NCBI GenBank assembly: GCA_963576475.1 | Contig: OY754982.1 | Span: 22,184,336-22,248,335, forward strand | Origin: Molanna angustata | Lineage: Eukaryota; Arthropoda; Insecta; Trichoptera; Molannidae | Direction of reading: 5' to 3' | DNA: 64,000 nucleotides | Shown: positions 44,697 to 57,208 of the stretch, piece after piece | Layout of the letters: the number at the start of each line of letters is the position of its first letter | Position numbering within the stretch: position 1 is the first letter of the stretch | The notes under the pieces: model-generated | The model's input: only the letters and a program-made list of their open reading frames with translations | The model's database searches: none | What the model was told of the DNA's origin: nothing | Made by a program: the position numbers and the translations under genes

Positions 44697-45414
44697 ATGG
44701 AAATATATTCGCTGAAGAAGACAGTATAAAGATTGGCTTACATATAATTTATCGATCGGAATTGTTGAGTCTTTTAAAATATTAATTTTGAAAATGTTAT
44801 TGTTACAATTAATGTTATAGGTATTCCACTGAATCTAACTACAACAGCTAGGTTTTTGATGTGTTTTAAAGTGTCTTCATTTTCTTCTTCTTCGTTTAGT
44901 AGACCTGTTGGTCTATAATTCAAAAACTATGACGAAGTCTAACTATCCTTCCATCTCTTGGGTGGTTTTCCGGGTAGACGGTGACTAGAAGGGATTTCAT
45001 TTTCTGTTACATTCTGTTATATATAAGTCTATCACTGCCCATTCTGGCTACGTGGTACTTCCAATGTCTTCTTCAGGATCTACTCCACCGAACCATGTCC
45101 TCTATTCTATATGTTTTTCTTATTCACGGAGTCGTAAGACATGTAGGTGGCTGATTTTCCGGTTCTTCTATAAATGTAGGTAGGTATATTCGCGCTTAGT
45201 CTCTATTGAAATATATAATTTAATGTTGATATTGGTACAATACGCCCTTATTCAGCACAACATTTATGTACATAATTTACACAGTTGCTATTATTATTCT
45301 CACTTGTTTGATTGGCTTCAATATTCTAAGAAAATTAATTTAAACAAACAATTATTGTTGCTTATCAAAATACTTAATGAAATTAAGTAGAAATACATTG
45401 ATTGTGGCTAACGC
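44697..45414. other. No host gene; holds a LINE tail
   Basis: 44882-45135 is a LINE remnant (listed separately); the remainder is AT-rich. Confidence 0.4.
44882..45135 (-). mobile_element. LINE 3' remnant with (GAA)n tail
   Basis: Minus-strand reading gives SHRLPGKPPKRWKDS with stops around it, like the basic motif near the end of insect RTs, and the TTCTTCTTCTTCG at the left is the tail. Confidence 0.6.
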
Positions 45415-45932
45415 TATACTTCTTACTACCAAGTCACTCTACAAAGTATTCAAATTTTGTATGAAAATTTTCAGCGTTTTCTTTTAATTTTCTGATTAAA
45501 ATATTTAATTACGAAAACTTGATAATACTTCTATGCCAATTTATGAAACTGACGTGGCATGTTTGCAAATTTGATAGTAAAATGCCAAATTTTAAGTCAT
45601 TTTGAAATATTCGATGGTTAAAAAAATTGAGAAGCGCTGATAAAATAATCCTTCAAAGTCTAATGGGGTCTAAGTGGGTAGGTACTAAATATACGAATTT
45701 TCAAAATCTGAAAAAAAAATCGAACGAGTGCCTTAGACCAAAATCGATAAAGTAGAATAAACATGCCTCACGTAGTACCATCATAGCACATAGTACCTAC
45801 ACAACACACACACACACACAGATAAATTGTGATGAAACTTTCAGAATACAATCTCGGCATGATAAAAGTAACCTTATAAATTGCGAATTCATAACTTCCC
45901 ACTTTATCCCCTTGGGGTAGTGAGGAGTAAAA
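45415..45932. mobile_element. MITE-like element with GTACTCCTCACT-type ends, copy 2
   Basis: Homologous in order to 6140-6654; right end GTAGTGAGGAGTAAAAA intact, left end eroded (ATACTTCTTACTACC). Confidence 0.65.
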
Positions 45933-46103
45933 ACGAATATTCCAAAATGGGAGGAAAACAAGGAAAAGATAACTTGTATCAAATTCGTTTAGGTATGTGA
46001 ATATGTATTCAAAACGACTCATGAACTGCATGAGAATTTTGAGTTGTACCTGTTAGCTTCCCGAGAATTAGGTAGGTAATCTAAAAAGGAAAATAAAAAA
46101 AAT

Positions 46104-46178
46104 ATCACGCTCCCAATAACAAGTTGCCACATTCTGTTGACTTGTGATATTTATCGTCTCACAGACCCAGACTAAATT
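46104..46178 (-). repeat. SINE family C, tail part
   Basis: CCCAATAACAAGTTGCCACA, TTTATCGTCTCACAGACCCA and GACTAAATT; head lost. Confidence 0.7.
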
Positions 46179-46561
46179 ATATATATAATGTATTTGTTCT
46201 TTTTGTTATTTATCCAACTACACTCTACCGTTTTGTCAATATATTTACCGCTAATTCATCTAAAACACATGTTTATAGGTTCAATTTAATTTATTAACAG
46301 GTGTAATGAAAGTATCTATCTACCTATTTCATCATAGATTTTGAACAGTTTTCAAAAACCTACTAAGCCTTTTTGTCATTCAATTTAATATTCATTTTTA
46401 CTTTTTGAAACAATGTTCTGTTTAATATTTAAACTATTACTGGCATTGGCACTGGCAAAATTTGGTGGTATATATATTTTTGGATGACAAATCTAAAAAG
46501 ATATATTAAAAAAATCCTTTAACATTATATTTATATAATTGTTTAAAATCTCGCTAACAGC

Positions 46562-46691
46562 GCGTGCCACCTATCGGGTCCAAAAATATTCTACCTCTCA
46601 ATCTTGCACAAATCATACAAATGTAGAAAGTTTCATTGAAATTGGTTGAGCGGTTTCGGAGATTGGCATGTATGAAGATTTTTATATATTA
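46562..46691 (+). mobile_element. Lepidopteran retroposon 3' fragment
   Basis: GCGTGCCACCTATCGGGTC and TTTCATTGAAATTGGTTGAGC followed by GGTTTCGGAG, the same ending type as the element at 38830. GCCACCTATCGGGT recurs at 56970. Confidence 0.55.
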
Positions 46692-47561
46692 AGTTTATAC
46701 CTTATAACAAAAAATATAATTATGTATATGGGAAGTATTGTAAAACTGTACATATACGCATAGTTTCTTAAGTTGGTATGTAAGGGCTGTTTCATTTTCT
46801 AATTTTATCAAAAAAGGCTCTTTATACCAGGCAAAACGACCTTCAGGTAAAAAAGGAATATTTTTTAAGGTGAGATCTGACAGATGTTTGGTTAAACCGA
46901 ATTCACATTTTACGTACCTATGCGTCGTGGTTCATTTTATATGGTTTTGCACACCCGCACACCTTTCGTTGGTTATCCCACATTTTTTTTTGAAAAGTCG
47001 CGATGTTACCTACCTATATGTAAATCTCTCCCAAAAACGAAATAATTTAACAATTATTGTAGGTAACCATACAAATTTAGTTTATCCTTTAAAGTTAAAA
47101 TTTTCATGTACCTACCTACTATGGCAACGCCATGTAGGTAGGTTTTCATGTACCTACCTACTATGGAAAATAATACATATAAAAAAATAATAAAAAAGTA
47201 TATCGGATGTAAAAAAACAAGGAGTATGTAGTAGTGGTGGTCGTGCAAGGGAACGGTCCCAGGATCGATACAACCCCCTTTTGGTATCTAAATACGCAAA
47301 ATGAGACTGCCGAGGGTTGAAGTCAGCGGGTGGTAGCGCGTGACTTCCATCTGAAATTATTAATATTTGTTTCAGTTTGCTGGGAATACAATGTACCTAC
47401 TCGTTCAGTTTCGACCATTATCTGCCGTAGACGCCCTAATTGGCGGTCGAAATGAAATACTCAATAGGACGATAAATATATGACAATCGTAACAGTGACG
47501 AATATTTCATAATATGAGAGAATACCAATACGTTATAATTTTTTTATGTAAGTAAGTACCA
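46692..47561. other. No gene; GTACCTACCTAC repeats and a low-repeat block
   Basis: 47108-47165 has TTTCATGTACCTACCTACTA twice around GCCATGTAGGTAGG, a small direct-plus-inverted structure. 47230-47480 is GC-richer and not repeated here, a weak regulatory candidate. Confidence 0.4.
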
Positions 47562-47682
47562 TTTTTTTTAAAGAAGGAATATGTTATTGTAACAAGTACA
47601 TAATATTTCTCATACTTTTCGTAAACTAAGCAAAAAAATTGTATTATATGCGAACGAAATCGGTCATGGCAAGATTCACAAC
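47562..47682 (-). repeat. SINE family A, minus strand, head truncated
   Basis: GAACGAAATCGGTCATGGCA and GATTCACAACC replace the usual box B; the tail is diverged. Followed by a LINE-type ACACCTGTCGCTGATTACCC sequence. Confidence 0.6.
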
Positions 47683-48083
47683 CGCACACCTGTCGCTGAT
47701 TACCCTACATTGTGGGGATATGCCGTGATAGTATGTAGTTTATGTATGAATGAATGAATTTATTATTATTATTGGAATAATATCTAGAATCTATTGTTTC
47801 TTAAATAATATAATAGGTAATTGAATTAAGAGGTAGGTATCTTTTAATAAGTATATATAGTGCAAGGGAACAACCCTCTTAACTACATAGTATCTATAAA
47901 TACCAGAGTACCTACTTCCCAAAACAGATTTGTTCTATTTGCTGTTTTGTGTTGTCGGTTACAGCATGGTTACAAAGTGAATGGACATTTTTCAAAAAAA
48001 GAATATTTTTTTCTTAATTAGATTTAATTTTTTGATCTAAAGTTCTTGATAGAATTCCATTAAAATTTCTTAAATTTTTTAAT

Positions 48084-48268
48084 AAACATTAAAAATAAAA
48101 AGCGTTTATAACTTAATTCCACTGTTTATTTAGACTACAACCTACGTGCTAAGCACATTTTCAAGTAGTCTACTTGAAAATGTGCTTAGCATGAAAACCG
48201 GTTGTAGGTTGTAGTCTTTATAAATAGTGGAAATGAGTTATAAACGTTATTTTTATTTTTAACGTTTA
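48084..48268. mobile_element. Long palindrome (foldback element) of about 185 bp
   Basis: Two 22-base arms (48147-48168 and 48170-48191) match perfectly around a single T. Outside a bulge, AGACTACAACCTAC pairs with GTAGGTTGTAGTCT and TTTATAACTTAATTCCACT with the matching right side. The whole could extrude as a cruciform. Confidence 0.8.
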
Positions 48269-50004
48269 TAAAAAATAATAAGATTTTTTTCTATTTTAGA
48301 CTCGACATTAACACAACTTGTTGTATGTGACACATGAGATTCAACTGTCCATTACGATAGTGTGTATAATTGAAGAATACGTACCTACCAGACTATAACA
48401 CGTAAACACAAATTGATAGATATTTTAAAATATTTTGTATTCTATACAAAACGTGTAAGTATATATGTCAGGATAAGATAGTATGGAGGTCAATCCTTTT
48501 TTCCTACCCAGAATATGAACAGCATGATGGTATTTATGTATGTATGTTTGGAGATACAGTATTAAACTATTGAGTCCCCGTATATATTGTGTAGTGTATA
48601 TAGGTACTGCCATACAAAATGTATGAAACAGTGTCGTCACTAATTTCTATTTTCAATAAAATTGTTAAATAAGTTTGAGATAAATAAATAGATAAATACA
48701 GATTTTTTTCTGATACAGACTCTGTTTTATTAATATTTTGTACCAAAATTTTAATAATTTAATATTTTTTTAATAAAACAACATATTTGGAAACACCCTA
48801 TATTCGCAAGTTAAATGTACCAATACAATTACAGTACATCTCCGATTAAGCGCCATATATCGTTTCATTATACGTTATTTTTTTATTTTATTTTATTACG
48901 ACATTTCACAGGGGGAGGATATCTCTCTCTAGAGACAGAGGACAACAGTCAGTCCCTCCCCTCCCTACACTATTTATTAAATGCCTGTCAAAATAATCAT
49001 TTTATAAATGAATAATATGAGAATATTTATATGATATGAGATATCATTTCTTATATGATATGAGAAACATCATTAGGGTGGTATAAAATCTTTTTTTTTA
49101 CTAATATATGTTTCACAGATTATTTCCTTTTTACAGGACGACTGTTTCGGCTGATAAGGCTTTTATTGATTGATCTACCGATCACAAAGTAAATAAAGCG
49201 GCTTACTATGATTGCAGTTTCAGTGAAGTAAATAACTTGAGTTTGAAGTAAAAAAAAACTTGACATACAATGGAACTCTGAGCATTGATATTAGTTAATT
49301 TATTCAAACATTCATTTTGTATATTGCATATTTCCCACAATGTGGGGCAATCGGCGACTGGGGTGCGGGTGTGCTTTACCTTATAAAATGAAGCACGGCA
49401 CATGGTTGTATCCCTAAGCAAAACTCACTTCTCATCTAAAAAGGCAACATTCAGAATAGACAGTGATCCTTATTGCTGAACTATGTGAGATGTTAATTTG
49501 TCTGTTGTATTTTCGTTTACAATGATATTTATGACAATTACAATGACGTGATGTAATTATAACAATAACAATAATAACAATATAGATCAAAAACAGTGAT
49601 AAAAGACTGCAAGAGTGTAAGCGCTATTCTATGTTTTGTAGAAAAAAAATACATAACGACGTTAGAGTAATCTTATATCATTAAACGGCACATTATGAAT
49701 TAATATTTATAATAATTTGTATGATATTCATTCATATTTAAATCTATAGATTGTCAATTTGTGATTCAGCTCATAAACTAGTTATCCCCTTGTTTTATAT
49801 ATGTAAGTGTGTGGAGTTGTGAAGTGTATTATGTGAGATTAGAGTATAATCCTACCAAGGTGGGGCGCGTGCGCACGGCTGTCCCACTAAGGCGGTGGTT
49901 TCCACGCCACTGGATCGGGGGCGTATCGTGTAGTTCGCTTGTGATGTGGGAGATTAGTGGATACTTAGAACACTACTCAATAATACCCAGACATTACATA
50001 CTAT
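48269..50004. other. No gene; fragments of dispersed repeats
   Basis: 49325-49465 is the LINE 3' repeat also seen at 20085 (CCACAATGTGGGGCAATCGG). 49850-49960 is GC-rich (GTGGGGCGCGTGCGCACGGC) and of unknown nature. Confidence 0.4.
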
Positions 50005-50947
50005 GGCCCAGTATTTCAGTCGGCCCTTAGGAGTTTAACTCAAGTTTAACAAAAATATTGCGTATTTCAGTACCTAATCTTCCCTTAAATACGTCACTAA
50101 ACGACAAATATTTAACTCAACGTTTCTGGCGGATCGCGTGTCTTAATCTTGAGTTAAGTATTGTTTCTAGTCTTTTTCGCCAGGTGGCGTACTAATCGCC
50201 GCACGCTTTAATGTTTTATTTCATTTTATACTACAAATAACTATGCAATGATTTATTTTTGTTGTTAAAATAAAAGACGATATCGAAGTGGTTCATGTAT
50301 TTAATATTTATTTTCATTTTTACATAATTACAATGTATTGCCTGACAACAAACGAAATAAGCTGTCAGCCATGAAACGTCAGGAACGCAACTTTATTTTT
50401 GCGATGTTTTTTCATCCCACTTTTTAAATTGATCCATCCTGTTTCTATAAATATAATGTGTATTCTTAAATTTTCTACATAAGACACTATTTTACCATTA
50501 TCACTTAGTTCCATATCCATCTGTAAAATGTACATACATTTTGCATTGAAGTACTACAACTACGTTGGTACGTAGTACATATTCAATGACATTTTTTCAC
50601 TACAATGATTGATTTTAATGAAAAAAACATCGATCGGTATAAAAAATTGAAAAAGTAACATGCTGTGTAATGAAACAAATAAAATAATGTGTTGTTATAA
50701 TAATAAAATAATATTTAGTCACAGCTTCGCGTCACGTATCATTTAAGGTTATTACAATTTTGACAGATGCGTTATAGACGGTTATAGACAATAACCATAG
50801 AAAAACGTAAAATATATCTATAGTTGAAGATTACGTAACTGACGTTTCATTTTGCACTGAAATACGCGAATGAAATTTAATCTTCCCTAAACTTTTAACT
50901 TGGATTACCAAATCCAACGATTTAAGGGCCAACTGATATCTCGGGCC
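50005..50947 (-). mobile_element. GGCC-terminus DNA-transposon-like element, copy 2 (inverted relative to copy 1)
   Basis: 943 bp, starts GGCCCAGTATTTCAGTCGGC and ends CAACTGATATCTCGGGCC, flanked by TAT on both sides. Nearly identical by eye to the reverse complement of 35949-36902, with a small indel and scattered differences inside the open run of copy 1. Confidence 0.85.
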
Positions 50948-52107
50948 TATGGTAATACCATTACTTATGCGCTGCTATCCTGATAAACAAATTACTAATT
51001 TTAACATGACGTATTGTAGATGACAAAACCTAACCAAAAACAAATCGACATTACAATTTTACTAAATCTATATGATTTTATATGCATATTTTATTAAACT
51101 TGTAGAAAGTTATAACAATCTTTTTTAGTAAAGCTCCGTTTCGTAAGAAAATATACGACGAGGGCGCGCTTTCTTTTTTTTTACACGAAAGTAAATAATA
51201 ATTAAACCCAAATGTGAAATTCGAAAATGCAAAATAAAAAAAATATGCACAAGTTCATAAATGAAATGTGAAAAATAAAGTATAATATTTAAAAATAACA
51301 CATGAACTTGTGGGTTGTAGATGTCACATTATCAATTAAGAGATATCTGGAATTTTGGACAAAAAGAATTATAAAAAAAGGAATGGGGCTATCTCTGTCT
51401 TAGGAAACACTCAGTTAAATACTCTGATGTATTGACTAAGTAATAATTATAACACTCCTGTTACTTATTAAACACTAATATTTTTTTAAACACGTGCATA
51501 TTATTATTAGGTGCGCGTGCTTCCCCTAATTATTTTGTATGTCCGCCGTTGGCTTCGTCCGTATTATGCCCGCGGCACGGGGGAGAGTCACGTACCTTGC
51601 ACCGACACGCGTCTTCATTGTGTTCACATTGTAACGAATCTTTTTAGTATGTATCTTTTTTTATTCACTGGCACGCAACTAACAATGAGCTATAACACTT
51701 CATTAGACGCTCGTTACACTTGCCTATAATGTTTTTCTGTGATTATTATCAACCACTAGCTGAAGTTGATGCTCAACGCAAGCGTAAATAGGCGAGCGGG
51801 ATGTGACTTTGCTTTCAAAGGGGTGTTTTTTTATTTATTTGGCCGACAAATAATTTTTGGCGAAACTCCATGATTATCAATTAAATTATTTATGAAAATA
51901 TATTTGCTATATTATAATGATTATAACCCAGCTATACAAATATTCGTAGAGCGCCATTTTATGATATAAGATTTTTTTTCCAAGAGCGCTATTCTATTAT
52001 AATTATTTGTAAAATCAAATCGCTTATTTTGGTTTAATATAGTTTATATCCTTTCACAGACAATCATTTTTGTTTATTAAATTCTTATCGACTGATTCAT
52101 TGATAAT
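50948..52107. other. No gene seen
   Basis: 51249-51312 carries CACAAGTTCAT and ATGAACTTGTG, a short inverted repeat. 51510-51610 is GC-rich. The + frame at 51511-51729 has no domain. Confidence 0.4.
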
Positions 52108-52738
52108 ATGCACAGAAAAAAACATTTTCATTGGTAAATTTTAATGATTTATTAATGATATTTATTTATTTATTTATTTAATATTGCTTCTCGGGCAACT
52201 AACAGGTACTATGTCAAATATTAATTTTACACGCACCCAATAACAAGTTGCCACATTCTGGAGACTTACGATATTAATCGTCTCACAGATCCAGACTGAA
52301 AACACAATTAAAAACTGTGTCTCCACCGGGAATCGAACCCGGGACCTTTGGCTCAGCAGTCAGATATCTAACCAACTGAGCCACGAAAAAACATTTTCAT
52401 TGTGAAATATTAATGATTTATTAATGATATGCACAGAAAAAAACATTTTCATTTGTGAAATATTAATGATTTATTAATGATATGCACAGAAAAAACATTT
52501 TCATTTGTGAAATATTAATGATTTATTAATGATATGCACAGTAAAAACATTTTCATTTGTGAAATATTTATTAATGATTTATTAATGATATGCACAGAAA
52601 AAACATTTTCATTTGTGAAATATTAATGATTTATTAATGATATGCACATAAAAAACATTTTCATTTGTGAAATATTAATGATTTATTAATGATATGCACA
52701 GAAAAAAACATTTTCATTTGTGAAATATTAATGATTTT
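52108..52738. repeat. Eight-copy 52-bp minisatellite interrupted by a SINE
   Basis: Unit contains ATGCACAGAAAAAACATTTT and TGAAATATTAATGATTTATT. Spacing of the ACATTTTC word after the SINE is 52, 52, 52, 56, 52, 53. One unit lies at 52108-52159 left of the SINE and seven at 52384-52738 to its right. Confidence 0.9.
52161..52385 (-). repeat. SINE family C, full minus-strand copy inserted in the 52-bp array
   Basis: (ATTT)n tail at 52159-52179, then CCAATAACAAGTTGCCACAT, ATTAATCGTCTCACAGATCC, box B complement GGGAATCGAACCCGGGACC and box A complement CTAACCAACTGAGCCACG. This is the best-preserved family-C head. Confidence 0.85.
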
Positions 52739-52959
52739 TATGTTGAGTAATATGAACAGATAATAAAATGACCTACGTTTTATATATAAAAAAATATTAC
52801 AAGAAACATTTGGTGAATTTTAATATAAAATTAATTAATCAACTAACAATTATTATAACAAATGAAAATGAAATGTCTATTTTTGAACCATAAACAGATT
52901 AAATTCAACAACCTCGTTTCGTTCATAAATTCAGATTTAAATTAATAACCGATAATTTG

Positions 52960-53130
52960 TTGTGTCCAAATTGGTGATGATTCGTTAATTGTTAAAATTC
53001 AACGATGCAAAAAATTAGCCAAACGCTCGATTGGACATGTCATTGAAAAAACCACTCGTATGGTAATAATTAAATTTCAACTAATTTCAATTAATTTCAA
53101 CTTTATAATTGATTCAATTTTATTTCAATA
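52960..53130. promoter_or_regulatory. TAATT/AATTA-rich cluster, candidate homeodomain-bound element
   Basis: Repeated GTTAATTG, AATAATTAAA, TTTCAACTAATTTCAATTAA and ATAATTGATTCAA words in a non-repeated stretch. Candidate only. Confidence 0.25.
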
Positions 53131-53298
53131 ATATGTATCTCTATGGATACAATAGGAGTAAACGAAAATTTATATTTTACCCTCCCATAGAGATTTTTAA
53201 CGAACTTGTTTATTACCAAATACCGTCATGGAATATTTAACATTTAAAAATTGTTAAAATATCTGAAGTCGTGGAATAAGTTGCTATGTATAACAGAC

Positions 53299-53468
53299 CT
53301 TTGTAGCTAAGTTGATTAGATGTCTGACTGCTGAACCAAAAGTGGAAACGCAGATTTTAAATTGTATTTTCACTCTAGTCTTGTGAGACGATAATTATCG
53401 TTCACATCCAGAATGTGGCAATTTTTAGTAACCAGTTAGTTTCCCGAGAAGCAATACAAAATAAAAAT
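53299..53468 (+). repeat. SINE family C, decayed plus-strand copy
   Basis: TTGTAGCTAAGTTGATTAGA, CTGACTGCTGAACCAAAAG, GTGAGACGATAATTATCG and CAGAATGTGGCAA are recognisable; box B is lost. Confidence 0.7.
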
Positions 53469-54321
53469 ATCTATTTAGTTTTTTTATCTAGGGCAGCGGT
53501 CGGGGAACTTTTATAACCATTACCCCAAATTTTTTTTGCATAAGTCGATATTACCCCTTCCCCCCATTTTGAAAAGAAGACAATCAATGTATATTTAAAT
53601 AAACATTATTAATTTACACGGAAATTATAAAAAAAGTTACATGAAAATATTAAGTAGGTATGTAATAGCCAAACAAAATAAAATTCTCAAATGGGATCAA
53701 ACAAAAATTCAGATTTTCAGGTTTCCATTTCAGTTTTTGGAGAAATGATGTTGCTTCATGTTAGATGCAATTACTTCAAAATTGGGACTTTTTGATGTAA
53801 CCTGAATTGATTATGTTTTTAAAAATACTAACACGTTTATGAAATAGCAAACTTGAAAAATTTCCTTATTACCCAAAAACATTTTTACCCCATCCGGGGT
53901 AATTTACCCCGGTTACCCGACCGCTGATCTAGGGGCTCATGTATGAGTAAATTGTGATAGGTATAGTATCACATTTTTTTTGTGAAAAGTCATATCACAT
54001 GTATTTTTGGTCAAGTAAGATACTTATCACAATTCTTTGTTACAAATTAATAATACTTAACATTTTCAAGCACACAATTCAAGCACATTTTTGTTTCAAC
54101 CAATAATCATTTATCACAATATTTTTGTGACAAGTAATATTTAGTCACAAGTTTTTGTATCCAGTATCATTTTTTTGACTTATGGTTAAAAAAATTAATA
54201 GTTTTTTTATAAAATTTTTCCATAGGTATCATGTCGTAGAGAGCACATATTATGAGTTTCATCGTGATGTGTTTGTGTGCATTGCATATGACGTATGTCT
54301 CACTATAAAATTCTTTTCTGT
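53469..54321. other. No gene seen
   Basis: 53505-53935 begins and ends with TTACCCC/GGGGTAA words (TTACCCCGGTTACCCGACCG at the right), possibly a small repeat. 53960-54170 has several TATCACA words. Confidence 0.4.
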
Positions 54322-54484
54322 ATTTTTTTTTAATGAATATAAATCCTTGTTAAACAAGTACATAATAAATCTTTCTACATTCCCTAAAGCATCAATGCTT
54401 GTGCTATAAGTGAATGAAATCGGTCGAGATAGGATTCGAACCGGATTACTAGCCCAGTGCGCTAACCGCTCTGTCATCGACCCA
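54322..54484 (-). repeat. SINE family A with an internal deletion in the tRNA-like body
   Basis: AGGATTCGAACCGGATTACT shows box B joined directly to the anticodon region, about ten bases missing relative to other copies. Tail words intact. Confidence 0.8.
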
Positions 54485-54689
54485 TATAAAAATCAAATAA
54501 AGTCTAAAGATCCAATTCATATTAATATCATACTTATCAATACATATATGTATACACTCACTTCTAGCTCTAGTGTGTAATTGTATTTATAATAATAAAT
54601 AAATAAATAAATAAATTGATTGTAAACTAAGAGCATTCTTTTTCATCGGTCAAAACACATAAAAGCTATCACGGCACGCAAAAAAAAAT

Positions 54690-54835
54690 TAATAATAATG
54701 AACACTCCCTTACACCCTGCGCAAGTGGCGAGTTTATTGCCGTATGGCAATTTCTTCCAACTAACCAGTGTTTCCAGCCCAGAGAAGCAATATTTGCGTG
54801 AGAAATAAATTTACATAAATTTCTCCTCTACCGGT
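54690..54835 (-). repeat. SINE family B, minus strand
   Basis: CACCCTGCGCAAGTGGCGAG, TTCTTCCAACTAACCAGTGT and GAAGCAATATTTGCGTGAG; head absent. Confidence 0.8.
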
Positions 54836-54845
54836 TATTAACTTT

Positions 54846-54940
54846 ATAAAAATCTTATGTATATGTAAAAATCTTATTTATATATAAAAATCTTATTTAT
54901 GTATAAAAATCTTATTTATATATAAACATCTTATTTATAT
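54846..54940. repeat. About five 18-19-bp AT-rich tandem repeats
   Basis: AAAAATCTTATTTATATAT repeats with single-base variants. Confidence 0.75.
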
Positions 54941-54967
54941 AGGGTGGTAAGCTGAAGAAATATTTCT

Positions 54968-55064
54968 TTTAACTGAAAACACTGATTAATTTGATAAAAT
55001 ATATTGTCAAATGGCATAAAAATCGCCACTTGCGCCGGACGCAAGAAAGTGTTTATTTATTTAT
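54968..55064 (+). repeat. SINE family B, diverged tail
   Basis: ATCGCCACTTGCGCCGGACG near the end matches the family tail; the rest is eroded. Confidence 0.5.
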
Positions 55065-56092
55065 AAGTGAATCATTTCTACATTTTTCAATAATTTGATT
55101 TGCGGGTAGATATATGTATGTATCATAACTTGCCAACTGTCAACCCCTCCAAGAAAATACAAGTCAAGTTAAAAATGCTAGTAATTGAGTTAGTAGTGGG
55201 TAATGCATTGTATATTATTATATGTGTACCGTTTTGTTATCATTGTATTGTTATGATTGTTACAGAATGTAACCGACCGTGATTGTAAGCCATGATAGCG
55301 TTTAATCAAATTACCATTCCCCCCAAACCACCCCAACAACAACGGCAAGAAAATAGTCTCCGCATACATTGTTATAATATCCTAATGTCATTAGTTTGTT
55401 ATGAATTTTTATTATGATTTATTATGACATGGAACACGCTCGCTTTCGATTCGACAAATCGTATTACCGCGGCAGAAATGAAAGCGACGGAACGCAACAT
55501 AATTATTAATTAATTATTAATTAAATATTAAAATTATTTTAATAAAATAAATAACATTGATTTTTGTGTTTTTACTGTCTTCCAAATAAATATATAAATG
55601 AATTCTTTATTTCTCAAAAACATAATGTCAAAAAATCGTGATTAGAAAAAGATTAAAAATAATATATATAATAAAGCCAAACAACAATAATAAAGATCAT
55701 ATTATACAACTAATTCAATGTATAATTATTCTCATTAAATACATTTTAGGAGGTATTTCAAAATTAAAAATAGCTAGCATTTTCATCAATGTATGAATAT
55801 TACTATTATCTATGTTTATATATGTTTAAATTTAAAAAATACACATTCTTACACCTAGTATAAACAGTATAAACTAAAAACAAATAAATTTCAAAAGTAA
55901 TAATAATATTTTGATTCCCAGTCTTTTTTAAATTGTTGGTATATATTTTTTCAATGTGCATCCTAGGTTGTGGTGCCACTGACGTAGATGAAGATATATT
56001 TTTTATTTATTTCCATCATTTGTATAAATTAAACATTTCACCGTCAAAAGTAGGGAGGTATATAAAAAATACAAAATTGACAGACTTCACTT
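55065..56092. other. No gene seen
   Basis: 55430-55500 (CGCTCGCTTTCGATTCGAC, CCGCGGCAGAAATGAAAGCG) is a small GC-richer patch. The + frames at 55100 and 55933 have no domain. Confidence 0.4.
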
Positions 56093-56210
56093 CAGGGAGT
56101 CAATTGTGGTCAACTGGCGAAATAAAAATCATCCATGTTTATCCATATCATGGACATAATTATGTTATGGAGTTCTATAATATCTTAAGATGCCCCCCAG
56201 AGCAAGCACT
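56093..56210. repeat. Foldback-family half element
   Basis: CAACTGGCGAAATAAAAATC, CATATCATGGACATAATTAT, GGAGTTCTATAATATCTTAA and GCCCCCCAG match one arm of 31040-31211. Confidence 0.6.
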
Positions 56211-56349
56211 AGTGTGTTAAGGAGAAATAAATATTTGAATAATGTTTTTTGAATGATATATTGCGCACCTACATTTTTTTGCATGGGGTGTTATAAATAC
56301 TTTTTTCTAATTTTGTTTTTCCCGTATTATATACAATATATATAAACTG

Positions 56350-56480
56350 ACACATCCTTGCATCCTCCACAATTGGCGAGTTCATTGCTACATGGATATT
56401 TCTTACAATAACCAGTGATTCTAGCCCAAAGAAGCAAGAATTGTGTGAGAAATGATCTTTAAATAAAAATCTCCTCCGTT
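56350..56480 (-). repeat. SINE family B, diverged
   Basis: CACATCCTTGCATCC, TTGGCGAGTTCATTG, CAATAACCAGTG and AGCCCAAAGAAGCAA keep the family order. Confidence 0.65.
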
Positions 56481-56639
56481 ATAATAATAAATAAATATAA
56501 AATAAAACATACTATATTAAATATTTGTGCTGGAATATCAAATGAATAGAATTAGAAAAATAAACTAGAACATGATAAATTATTTTGTATATATTTAAAG
56601 ATTTATAGGATCAAAAATAACAATAAAAAAATCTTTCCT

Positions 56640-56885
56640 TCTCTCTTTCTGCGTCGTGATTCCCAACAGATGTACCACACAAAAAGCTCATCCAGGCGTC
56701 TCTCTCTAGCATGGTGTGTCTCATCTCTAATCGTCAAGTTGATCTCCCTCTCAGTCTTGTTCCGGGAATGCTCTCCAGCATCACAGACCTCTCGAGGATT
56801 TCGCTTTCTCTCTTTGAGACATGACCAAAGAATCAGAGTGCCTTTTCCTTTGGATGCAGTGTCGAAAGTCTGGTATTGATGTAGA
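56640..56885 (-). mobile_element. Decayed LINE reverse-transcriptase tail
   Basis: Minus-strand pieces LILWSCLKERK / FFGHVSKRE-like, IPGTRLRGR and a W-rich end suggest an RT C-terminus with several shifts. Weak. Confidence 0.4.
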
Positions 56886-57173
56886 GCTCTTTAAGTATAG
56901 ACACATTATTCGTCCTTCTCTCTTTCCATGATAAATCACGTAAGATATTTTTATTAATACTTGACTTGTGTCGCCACCTATCGGGTGCGCCACTAAGCTT
57001 TGCGTAGAGAACTACGCTATCGGTTCGTGTCCCCACTACACGAGTACATAAATCACAGGATATATTAAATTACGCACGAATATTAATATCGTCCGACGGG
57101 TTTGTTTATTCGATAATGCGTTTATTTAATCACATTTCATGTCATCATCATGTCTATTATATTATATTGTAGG

Positions 57174-57208
57174 ATAGAGAGAGAGAGAAATAAAGAGAAA
57201 GAGAGATA
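57174..57208. repeat. GA-rich microsatellite
   Basis: GAGAGAGAGAGAAATAAAGA and following purine-rich sequence. Confidence 0.7.

Noticed and set aside
43725..44729. 334-residue open frame with MFYNMIPDAWKY repeats (and 291 residues on the minus strand)
   Set aside because: Both strands are open because the repeat unit is 36 bp; flanking residues have no protein character, so this is a satellite and not a repeat protein.
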